The translations under genes were made by a program, and so were the position numbers. A DNA stretch of 61,615 bases from Richelia sp. SL_2_1 (GTDB lineage: Bacteria; Cyanobacteriota; Cyanobacteriia; Cyanobacteriales; Nostocaceae). Location of the stretch: the NCBI GenBank assembly GCA_012033205.1, contig JAAUSO010000019.1, positions 1 through 61,615 of the forward strand, in the 5' to 3' direction. Position 1 is the stretch's first letter. Every line of letters begins with the position of its first letter. This document shows, piece by piece, positions 55,261 through 61,615 of the stretch. The notes below the pieces were generated by a model that saw nothing but the letters and a program-made list of their open reading frames with translations, did no database searches and was not told the DNA's origin.

Positions 55261-55893
55261 ATGACAAACCTCTGGACTTCTGCCGAACACGCTTTAGGAT
55301 ATCTTGCAAAAGCCGATCAAATACCCCATCGTACTGAAGGAGAAGCGGTACTGTTAGAGCAGGTACCCAAAACGGTCAAACGCATTCTCGATTTGGGAAC
55401 TGGGGATGGACGGTTATTAGGATTACTCAAAATCGAACGCCCTTCAGTAGAATGTATCGCTGTGGACTTTTCACCAACTATGTTAGAAGCAGTAAAAACT
55501 CGCTTTGCAAATGATTCAACAGTGGAAATTCTTGACCACAATTTAGATAAAACTTTACCAAATAAAGGAACTTTTGATGCAGTTGTGTCTAGTTTTGCTA
55601 TCCATCACCTCAGTCACAATCGCAAACGTTCCCTTTACCTAGAAATATTTAATTTATTGCAACCGGGAGGTATTTTCTGCAACTTAGAACACGTTGCTTC
55701 ACCAACCCCTCGTTTACACGAAAAATTTTTAAAAGCTATCGGTAGAACAGTTGAACAAGACGATCGATCAAATCAACTTCTCGATGTAGAAACTCAATTA
55801 AGGTGGTTGGAGAACATTGGTTTTGATGATGTGGACTGTTATTGGAAGTGGCTCGAATTAGCGCTACTAATTGGATTAAAACCGAAAAGTTAA
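55261..55893 (+). CDS. Class I SAM-dependent methyltransferase
   Basis: A 210-residue methyltransferase with the usual Rossmann motifs: RILDLGTGDGRLLGLL (motif I), CIAVDFSPTMLEAV (acidic residue for ribose), AVVSSFAIHHLS (motif II) and LLQPGGIFCNLEHVA (motif III). The C-terminus has a variable substrate lid. The acceptor is unknown. It lies 19 bases before the ABC exporter gene, so the two are likely co-transcribed. This suggests it modifies the exported compound or a related molecule. Confidence 0.9.
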   Translation: MTNLWTSAEHALGYLAKADQIPHRTEGEAVLLEQVPKTVKRILDLGTGDGRLLGLLKIERPSVECIAVDFSPTMLEAVKTRFANDSTVEILDHNLDKTLPNKGTFDAVVSSFAIHHLSHNRKRSLYLEIFNLLQPGGIFCNLEHVASPTPRLHEKFLKAIGRTVEQDDRSNQLLDVETQLRWLENIGFDDVDCYWKWLELALLIGLKPKS

Positions 55894-55911
55894 GCAACTA
55901 CGGTGTGGTGA

Positions 55912-57585
55912 ATGAATTTAATTTGGCTTTTATTAAAGGCTTCTTGGTTACAAGTTGCGATCGCGATTTTGACGGGTTTGATCAGTGGTGGAACTACAGC
56001 AAGGTTGATTGCGTTGATCAATAAAGCGATTAGCGAAGGCTTTCAATCCTCCGACAGCTTGAGTAACCTAGGGTGGCAGTTTCCGATTTTGGCATTAATA
56101 GTAGTTGTCAACAGCATTATCTCGCAAGTTTTACTGATAAATCTTTCTCAAGAAGCCGTATATCAGTTACGGTTGCGGTTGAGTCGAGGAATTTTAGCTG
56201 CTCAATTACAACATTTAGAAAAATTAGGTATACCACGTCTGTTAGCAACCCTCACAGAGGATGTCGCAACCCTAACAGCGACAGTCTATGCAATTCCTTT
56301 TATCTGTGTTGATATCGCAATTATTACTGGATGTTTGCTTTATTTGTCTTCCCTATCTGGTAACGTGTTTGCTTTTACCGTGGGGTTTGTGATGATAGCT
56401 GTCGGTAGTATTCAACTACTGATTAACAGAGCGCAAGGTTTTCTGATTTCAGCACGAGAAGAACAAGACCGTTTATTTAAACATTTTCGCGCCATTACCG
56501 AAGGGATAAAAGAGCTTAAACTACATAGCGCCCGTCGTCAAGAGTTTTTTGAACAAGAATTACAGCAGAGTGCAGCGATATCTCGCGATCAAAATTCAGC
56601 AGCATTATTAACATTTTCTGTTTCCACAGGATGGGGAAATCTCTTATTTTTCATCCTTGTTGGTTCCCTACTATTTGTATTACCGCAAATAGCGACAGTC
56701 CCCCCCGCAACATTATCAGCTTATATCCTGACAGTTACTTATTTAATGCTGCCTATGCAGAGCATATTAGATAAATTACAGGCTTTATCTAAAGCTAGTG
56801 TAGCCTTACAAAAAATCGAAAGAATGGGTTTAGTATTAGCTGGGAACAAAGAAAATTATATCGAAGAAAACAAACAAGATATCAAAACATTTTTCACATT
56901 AGAGTTAAAACAAGTAGTTCATGCATATCCGGGAGAAGATAAAGAAAGTCGCTTTAATTTAGGTCCCATTGATTTAACATTTAAACCTGGAGAAATTGTC
57001 TTTATAGTTGGTGGTAACGGTAGCGGAAAATCAACTTTAGCAAAATTAATTACAGGATTATATATTCCCGAAGCTGGAGAAATTATTTTAGATGGGAAAA
57101 CAATTACCGATGAGAATCGTGAGTGGTATCGTCAACATTTTTCAGTAATTTTCTCCGATTTTTACTTATTTGAAAAACTTTTAGGAATTGGTAAACCTAG
57201 TTTAGACGAACAAGCACAGGAATATTTACGACAATTGAAATTAAATCATAAAGTAACCATAGAAAATGGGAAATTATCAACCACTGAACTTTCTCAAGGA
57301 CAGCGTAAAAGGTTAGCATTATTAACAGCTTATTTAGAAAATCGTCCAATTTACTTATTTGATGAATGGGCTTCTGATCAAGACCCAATATTTAGAAATA
57401 TTTATTACAAAGAGATATTAACTAATTTGAAAAAACGTCATAAAACAGTATTAGTTATCAGTCACGACGACCATTATTTTCACCTTGCAGATAGGATAAT
57501 AAAATTAGATTACGGCAAAGTCGAATATGATAAAGTTAATTCTAAATTAGCAGTAGAAAATGGCGTAATTCGACATAGTTCATAG
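55912..57585 (+). CDS. Cyclic-peptide-type ABC exporter (SyrD/PvdE-like)
   Basis: A 557-residue fused ABC transporter with six helices first (LLLKASWLQVAIAILTGLISGG; FPILALIVVVNSIISQVLL; FAFTVGFVMIAVGSIQLL; NLLFFILVGSLLFVLP) and then the ATPase: Walker A VGGNGSGKST, signature LSQGQRKRLALL and Walker B RPIYLFDEWASDQDP. The WASDQDP variant is typical of SyrD/PvdE-type exporters of siderophore precursors and cyclic peptides. The methyltransferase is the only adjacent partner. No NRPS is in the window. A perfect hairpin terminator follows. Confidence 0.93.
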   Translation: MNLIWLLLKASWLQVAIAILTGLISGGTTARLIALINKAISEGFQSSDSLSNLGWQFPILALIVVVNSIISQVLLINLSQEAVYQLRLRLSRGILAAQLQHLEKLGIPRLLATLTEDVATLTATVYAIPFICVDIAIITGCLLYLSSLSGNVFAFTVGFVMIAVGSIQLLINRAQGFLISAREEQDRLFKHFRAITEGIKELKLHSARRQEFFEQELQQSAAISRDQNSAALLTFSVSTGWGNLLFFILVGSLLFVLPQIATVPPATLSAYILTVTYLMLPMQSILDKLQALSKASVALQKIERMGLVLAGNKENYIEENKQDIKTFFTLELKQVVHAYPGEDKESRFNLGPIDLTFKPGEIVFIVGGNGSGKSTLAKLITGLYIPEAGEIILDGKTITDENREWYRQHFSVIFSDFYLFEKLLGIGKPSLDEQAQEYLRQLKLNHKVTIENGKLSTTELSQGQRKRLALLTAYLENRPIYLFDEWASDQDPIFRNIYYKEILTNLKKRHKTVLVISHDDHYFHLADRIIKLDYGKVEYDKVNSKLAVENGVIRHSS

Positions 57586-57604
57586 GGTGCATCTGAATCC
57601 TCTC

Positions 57605-57637
57605 AGAAGTCGGGTTTCTTTTAGAAACCCGACTTCT
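57605..57637 (+). terminator. Perfect hairpin (AGAAGTCGGGTTTC) after the exporter gene
   Basis: AGAAGTCGGGTTTC and GAAACCCGACTTCT pair perfectly with a short loop of TTTTA. It is the tightest copy of the AGAAGTCGGG family and sits 20 bases past the stop codon. Confidence 0.85.
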
Positions 57638-57777
57638 CTCCTCTAGCATCTTCCAACAAGTTGTAATTAATTAAGGGACTTCCAAGAAATAATTTATCCA
57701 ATTAGCTACCCAATCTAAAATGAATGTTTTTTTATTTAGAAGTCCCTAAATCAAATCAAATTATCAATGAAAAATAT

Positions 57778-57888
57778 TTACTGAGAAAGAAAACCTGTAA
57801 TCAGTAACGGAAGTATTAACAAAACAAATATAATAAACACCACAGTTCCGGGTTCTATTTTGATAGTATTTTTATCTTCTTGGCTCAT
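57778..57888 (-). CDS. Very short membrane protein (36 residues)
   Basis: ATG 57888 opens a 36-residue frame: a polar start (MSQEDKNTIKIEPGTVV) leads into one transmembrane helix (FIIFVLLILPLLITGFL) and a short end. The layout is that of small photosystem or b6f-type subunits or stress peptides. It is too short to assign. No ribosome-binding site is visible. Confidence 0.5.
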   Translation of the reverse strand: MSQEDKNTIKIEPGTVVFIIFVLLILPLLITGFLSQ

Positions 57889-57969
57889 AAGACAGATTTG
57901 AGTGAAAATTAATTAAGTATATAAACTCAGCTTACCTTGATGGTAATTCTTTCTCAATCCCCATAAAGT

Positions 57970-58055
57970 ATGATTTCAATCCAAGTTTACGATATTCCCA
58001 ACTGTGGTAGTTGCCAAAAAGCTTTTCTATGACTGCAAAATCATCATATCTTTCG
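57970..58055 (+). pseudogene. ArsC/Spx-family remnant
   Basis: ATG 57970 reads QVYDIPNCGSCQKAFL, the start of the Spx/arsenate-reductase-like family with the CxxC (NCGSCQK). A TGA at 58030 stands where Trp is expected; past it the same frame still reads LQNHHI. After that, AATTGGTAATTGG-type repeats interrupt the gene. It is a remnant of about 28 codons. It lies next to an ArsB/NhaD-like permease, which hints at an old arsenic or thiol-related locus. Confidence 0.75.
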
Positions 58056-58167
58056 CGGGCTGGTAATAGGTAATTGCCAATTGGTAATTGGGGATTGGTA
58101 ATTATTAAATTACCGATTACCCATTACCATTAAAAGATATAGAAACCATCGGAGAAAAACTGGAAAC

Positions 58168-59505
58168 TTAGACAAAAAAGCGAATTAATAGATAACCTGT
58201 AGCCGCAACTAGCTGTAATAGTGTTACCGGAATACTGTATTTAAGAAAACCCTTAAATGTAATTCGTCTTCCATACTGTTGAGCAATTCCTGCGGCTACA
58301 ATATTAGAAGATGCTCCCACCAAAGTACCATTTCCTCCTAAACTTGCACCGAACAACATCGCATAAAATAAAGGTAATACCGATGGTGGTAATTGCCCGC
58401 TGAAATCTGGTGTTAATACTTCTGCTCCCACTAATCCAACATTAATTAAATACTGTTTTAATAGCGGAATCATTGCTACCACCAAAGGAATATTAGGAAC
58501 TATACTTGAGAGGATTCCAGTCACAAAAACCAATACTATGGAACCAAAAATCATATTTGTACCGATAGATGTTGCTAATATACCTGCAAAACTTTCAATT
58601 ACCCCTGTTTTTTCCAATCCTCCGATTAACACAAAAGTACTCATAAAAAATATTAAAGTACTCCAATCCACATCCCGTAAAATATTTTCTACTGTATCAA
58701 CTTTAGTTTGATGAGATACAAGCATTGATAAACCAGCACCCGATAAAGCAACCGCAGCCGGTGAAATTTTCACTGGTAAAGTATCGCCAATTACAAAAAA
58801 GAGTATTACCAAAGCAAATATCAACCCCCCCATTGTTAAAGCTTCTGGATGTTTAATTTGCGGATGCGGGATGTGTTCTAAATCATCCAACTTTGTCAGC
58901 CAAGTTTTGCGGAAAAGTATGGGTAATGTCACCGCAACCACAGCAATTGCTATTACTCCCCCCAAACTTAAACGTAATAAATAATCTCCAAAGCTTAAAT
59001 TAATTGCATCACCAACTAAAAATGTTACCGGGTCACCAACTAAAGTTAATAATCCTGCGGCGTTAGCAACAAATACCATTAAAATTAATAACGGTACAAA
59101 ATTAACACTTAATTCTTTCGCTATGGGAGGAATTAAAGGTGCTAATAACATTACTGTTGTCGCATTAGGTAAAAATGCACAAATAGGAATAGTTATCGCA
59201 ATGATTCCTAGTAATAAACGTTTACCTTCTCCTTTGACTAATAATAGTATTCGTGCAGCTAAATAATCAAAAACTTTCGTGGGTTGAAATGCTCTGACTA
59301 ATACCATTACACCGAAAAATAATGATATTGTTCCATGACTTTTCGCTATATAACCAATTGCTTCTTCTAAAGTCATGATATTAGTAAAAACTAATAACAA
59401 TGCCCCTAAAAAAGCTGCTACAGTCAAATTTATCCACTCTGTCATAATTAAACTAATGACAGCAATAAAGATGGCACCGCTCAACATTGCTTGCCAATTC
59501 CCCAT
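58168..59505 (-). CDS. ArsB/NhaD/SLC13-type ion permease
   Basis: A 445-residue membrane protein with about 11-12 helices. The ArsB/NhaD (ion transporter) superfamily pattern is visible: TVAAFLGALLLVFTNIMTLEEAIGYI, then GIIAITIPICAFLPNATTVMLL, FVANAAGLLTLVGDPVTFLVG (the GDP motif shared by ArsB and NhaD) and GASLGGNGTLVGASSNIVAAG. It may export arsenite or exchange Na+ and H+, or carry a dicarboxylate; these cannot be told apart here. A good AGAGGAG ribosome-binding site precedes the start. A probable c-di-AMP riboswitch lies about 320 bases upstream on the same strand. Confidence 0.9.
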   Translation of the reverse strand: MGNWQAMLSGAIFIAVISLIMTEWINLTVAAFLGALLLVFTNIMTLEEAIGYIAKSHGTISLFFGVMVLVRAFQPTKVFDYLAARILLLVKGEGKRLLLGIIAITIPICAFLPNATTVMLLAPLIPPIAKELSVNFVPLLILMVFVANAAGLLTLVGDPVTFLVGDAINLSFGDYLLRLSLGGVIAIAVVAVTLPILFRKTWLTKLDDLEHIPHPQIKHPEALTMGGLIFALVILFFVIGDTLPVKISPAAVALSGAGLSMLVSHQTKVDTVENILRDVDWSTLIFFMSTFVLIGGLEKTGVIESFAGILATSIGTNMIFGSIVLVFVTGILSSIVPNIPLVVAMIPLLKQYLINVGLVGAEVLTPDFSGQLPPSVLPLFYAMLFGASLGGNGTLVGASSNIVAAGIAQQYGRRITFKGFLKYSIPVTLLQLVAATGYLLIRFFV

Positions 59506-59824
59506 AACAAGCTCCTCTAAATTTAATAGTATTAATTAGGAATTACTAGCCTCTAAACTAGTTATTAACTAGCAAAATTCATTTGCTAATCAGATTTAGC
59601 CACGGATAATTAATTGTATTCGTTTAAATGCTATTACTGCCATCAAAAACCCCTAAGCAGTACATCACGAATACTTAAAGCTTAAAAATTTTATTTTATT
59701 CAATCAAAAAAATCATGCATCATGTTTTACCAGGTAATAATTAAGTACACAACTAAGTACACAACTGAAACGAATAATATTAGCCTGGGATAATAATGAA
59801 AACAAAACATCATTAAAATGCTGT
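59506..59824. other. Leader between riboswitch and permease
   Basis: 319 bases without a supported gene. On the minus strand an expression platform could be here. I see no strong terminator stem, so translational or long-range control is possible. AGAGGAG precedes the permease start. Confidence 0.45.
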
Positions 59825-59990
59825 TTATCATCAATCCCCTCGATGCCTACGAAGTTAGCTGACGGGCTAGGATTGAGAGGTATCCTTCTTACTAAGAAGT
59901 TATTGATACTTCTAAGTAAAATACGCCCCGTAATAGTGGTTCCTCCGTTCCAACTTGAAAAAGATAAGCAGGATTAGGCTGATTTTTTGT
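59825..59990 (-). promoter_or_regulatory. Probable c-di-AMP riboswitch (ydaO/yuaA family)
   Basis: On the minus strand the conserved blocks of the ydaO aptamer appear in order: CCTAATCCTGCTTAT, GGAACGGAGGAACCA, TTACGGGGCG, GGATACCTCTCAATCC and CCCGTCAGCTAACTTCGTAG, then GGCATCGAGGGG. The last blocks are the most diagnostic. The riboswitch binds cyclic di-AMP and usually turns genes off. Here it faces the permease gene at 59505. The family call is from memory of the consensus and should be tested. Confidence 0.8.
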
Positions 59991-60190
59991 TGATAATTAT
60001 TGTATCATAATCTGCTTTTTTTGTAATCAAATCTACCTAAAGGGAGTTTTATTTTTAATTTTTTTTGAAAATTGAAATTTATAATACAATATTTAGCCTA
60101 CTTTGTTAAATAGATGTATTGCTTTCAATATACTTTTATAAACTTGAGGGAGCGGGAAAGAAGCAATAATATAAGAAAAATTGGAATAAG
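59991..60190. other. Spacer, nothing recognised
   Basis: 200 AT-rich bases between the riboswitch and the deoxyribosyltransferase-like gene. No supported feature. Confidence 0.4.
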
Positions 60191-60628
60191 TTATTTGAAA
60201 ATTTGGTTGGCTAATTCTTCTAAAGAATAAACAATATTAATTTCAGGACGTACTAAAGCAGTTTGAATTTCTACGTCCTGTCTTCTCGGATAATTGGGAT
60301 GAACTCCGATAAACAAAGGTTTATCCGTCATTGAGAAAGCACCGAGTTCGTAAAGGGTTATTGGACAAATTGTTTCTTGGGGAAACCAGAAAAGAATCGA
60401 TGAAGCAAGTCGCAAATGTCTGTGTTCCCATGCAATCTGCTGTTTAGAAGCATCGGGATTATCAATCGGGAAATTAGCACGACGGGGATTTAAAATAATC
60501 CAAGGTGAAGGTTTCAAAAATTCCACCATTTGCGATTGCCAATCTGGACAGTTGGAAATTCCACCAGCTAAAAATATTGCATCTCCTTGACCATCAAACT
60601 CTTCTAACGCTTCAATATATATACTCAT
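60191..60628 (-). CDS. Nucleoside 2-deoxyribosyltransferase-like protein
   Basis: A 145-residue protein with the Rossmann-like NDT fold: DAIFLAGGISNCPDWQSQM, WIILNPRRANF, then WEHRHLRLASSILFWFPQE and the catalytic-type motif TLYELGAFS, whose Glu matches the nucleophile of the family, ending INIVYSLEEL. Such proteins move deoxyribose between bases or cleave nucleotides. The same fold is used by TIR-like effectors in phage defence. The ATG at 60628 lies one base past the stop of the preceding gene, so they are co-translated. The role is open. Confidence 0.85.
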   Translation of the reverse strand: MSIYIEALEEFDGQGDAIFLAGGISNCPDWQSQMVEFLKPSPWIILNPRRANFPIDNPDASKQQIAWEHRHLRLASSILFWFPQETICPITLYELGAFSMTDKPLFIGVHPNYPRRQDVEIQTALVRPEINIVYSLEELANQIFK

Positions 60629-60629
60629 G

Positions 60630-61139
60630 TTAAAAGCAATAATCTACACCAGCAATTACTGCTAAAGCTATAGCATATTCTTCTAAATCGCGCCTGAGTA
60701 TTTCTAATTCGCTTCTTAATTTTGCTTGGTGCTTCCAGTTTTTTTCGTGTTCAAAAGGACTAATATCGAGAGGACGTTGTGCTTCCCAGGTTTGTAATAA
60801 AGGATGCCACTTTGCGAGAAAAGGACGTAAACCGCGATTGAGTACGGTAATCGCAATTCCTCCAACTGATCGATGAGAAGCACCGATATCGGGACCTGCT
60901 TGTTTGAGAATTTCCCGTGTAGTTGCAAATAAGCTGTGCAAAGATACAAGAGCTTCCCGCAATAATCCGTGGTCTGTTCCTGCTTCTAAAGGTTGGATGG
61001 TAACACGAGTAACGAGTTCTACAAATAATGACCAAGCAGCCTTTCTTTCGGTATCATCGGGTTCCCATTCCGTTCCACCAATTCCAAAAGGGAGATTTAC
61101 AGATACTTTTGTTAATTTTGTAGAGTCTTGTTTGGGCAT
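60630..61139 (-). CDS. Hypothetical helical protein, partner of the NDT-like gene
   Basis: A 169-residue soluble protein, mostly helical. RKAAWSLFVELVTRVTIQPL, REALVSLHSLFATTREILKQ and QAKLRSELEILRRDLEEYAIAL are the helices. Between them is an Asp/Gly/Ser/His-rich part (GPDIGASHRSVGGIAITVLNRGLRP). I know no domain name for it. It is tightly linked to the NDT-like gene (one base apart) and 61 bases behind the HigA gene, so the three probably form one operon. Confidence 0.75.
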   Translation of the reverse strand: MPKQDSTKLTKVSVNLPFGIGGTEWEPDDTERKAAWSLFVELVTRVTIQPLEAGTDHGLLREALVSLHSLFATTREILKQAGPDIGASHRSVGGIAITVLNRGLRPFLAKWHPLLQTWEAQRPLDISPFEHEKNWKHQAKLRSELEILRRDLEEYAIALAVIAGVDYCF

Positions 61140-61200
61140 TTTTAATTAACTCATTCATTTAGGGATTAAATAACAAAAAGAAACTGTCAAACAACGTACA

Positions 61201-61497
61201 TCAGCCTATAGCTTTAAATTGCGAAATATTTTTTAGCTCTTCCTCTTCTTCTTTGAGAACGTAGTAAAGCTCCCAATTTTGTTGAAGATTTAACCAAAAA
61301 TTGGAGCTATTTCCAAAGAATTTTGATAATCGTATTGCTGTACTAGGTGTAATTCCTCGCTTTTGATTTACAAGCTCATTTATTCGCTGATAGGGTACGT
61401 GAAGTGCATCTGATAGTTGTCGTTGGGTTATTCCCATTGGTTCGAGAAAATCTTTGAGTAATATTTCACCGGGATGTATTGGAGGTCCATATAGCAA
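61201..61497 (-). CDS. higA: HigA-family antitoxin
   Basis: A 98-residue helix-turn-helix protein of the HigA/VapI family. PIHPGEILLKDFLEPMGITQRQLSDALHVP is the typical start, then YQRINELVNQKRGITPSTAIRLSKFFGNSSNFWLNLQ, ending in an acidic patch. It would bind its operon promoter. HigB usually lies just upstream of higA on the same strand. Here the upstream sequence (61498-61615) is a dispersed palindrome, so HigB is absent or outside the window. It may instead regulate the two genes behind it. Confidence 0.9.
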   Translation of the reverse strand: MLYGPPIHPGEILLKDFLEPMGITQRQLSDALHVPYQRINELVNQKRGITPSTAIRLSKFFGNSSNFWLNLQQNWELYYVLKEEEEELKNISQFKAIG

Positions 61498-61525
61498 ATT
61501 TCAGTTGAGTTCAATACAGTAAAAC

Positions 61526-61581
61526 CTCACCCCCTTCCCCTCTCCTTGCTAAGGAGAGGGGTGCCCGGAGGGTGGGGTGAG
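61526..61581. repeat. GC-rich palindromic repeat
   Basis: CTCACCCCC and GGGGTGAG arms enclose a CCCCTCTCCTT(gct)AAGGAGAGGGG hairpin. It lies upstream of higA on the minus strand and is a known type of dispersed cyanobacterial palindrome. Confidence 0.75.
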
Positions 61582-61615
61582 TAATTGTATTGCACCCAAG
61601 TGAAAACCGCTATAT

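Noticed and set aside
60191-60628. Calling the NDT-like gene a confirmed phage-defence effector
   Set aside because: The fold fits several roles, including nucleotide salvage; nothing in the sequence decides between them.

Overview
The window comes from a cyanobacterium, most likely a filamentous heterocyst-forming one (Nostocales). The signs are low GC content, scattered GCGATCGC (HIP1) octamers, short tandem heptamer arrays, a high-light-inducible protein, a PEP-CTERM protein, many multi-PAS histidine kinases, and dense small palindromic repeats between genes. I cannot name the genus from sequence alone. There is no rRNA, CRISPR array or prophage. One tRNA (Arg, CCG) is present.

Layout. 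0-8.5 kb: HEAT-repeat protein, 2Fe-2S ferredoxin, a TRAP-type binding protein with a frameshifted signal peptide, PEP-CTERM protein, cupin, a split membrane protein, an unidentified hairpin-rich RNA candidate, an isoprenylcysteine-methyltransferase-like protein and a high-light-inducible protein behind a good HLR1 (RpaB) site. 8.9-13.9 kb: two hybrid or GAF histidine kinases and a response regulator. 13.9-27.6 kb: housekeeping and accessory genes (FAD oxidoreductase, ychF, trmFO, PhyH, Uma2, GNAT, an M23 peptidase, tRNA-Arg, siroheme genes, SLH protein, lipid kinase). The siroheme chelatase gene is broken by a nested repeat. 28-40 kb: a stress-type island (Mn catalase, two MpsC/DUF2294 proteins, CsbD, SDR of the GSP39 type, GlsB/YeaQ) that surrounds a response regulator and a histidine kinase with an ethylene-receptor-like copper-binding membrane domain. 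40.3-41.9 kb: an ISL3-family insertion sequence with perfect ends and target duplication but a broken transposase. 42-49 kb: a second block of two-component genes, including a paralogous response-regulator/kinase pair. 49-54 kb: rnc, a Gfo/Idh oxidoreductase, a PD-(D/E)XK-like protein and a sensor kinase. 54-61.6 kb: a decayed BrnT/antitoxin pair, a methyltransferase plus cyclic-peptide-type ABC exporter, an ArsC/Spx remnant, an ArsB/NhaD-like permease behind a probable c-di-AMP (ydaO) riboswitch, and a three-gene run of HigA antitoxin, unknown protein and nucleoside-deoxyribosyltransferase-like protein.

How it fits together. Sensory capacity dominates: six histidine kinases and four stand-alone response regulators. 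One block sits directly among stress genes, which suggests a stress or signal-response region, though no promoter evidence ties them together. Several genes carry single-base frame disruptions, two of them at A6 runs. These could be sequencing errors, real decay or transcriptional slippage, and only reads or RNA data can separate those options. Repeat invasion is unusually visible, including repeats nested within repeats within a gene.
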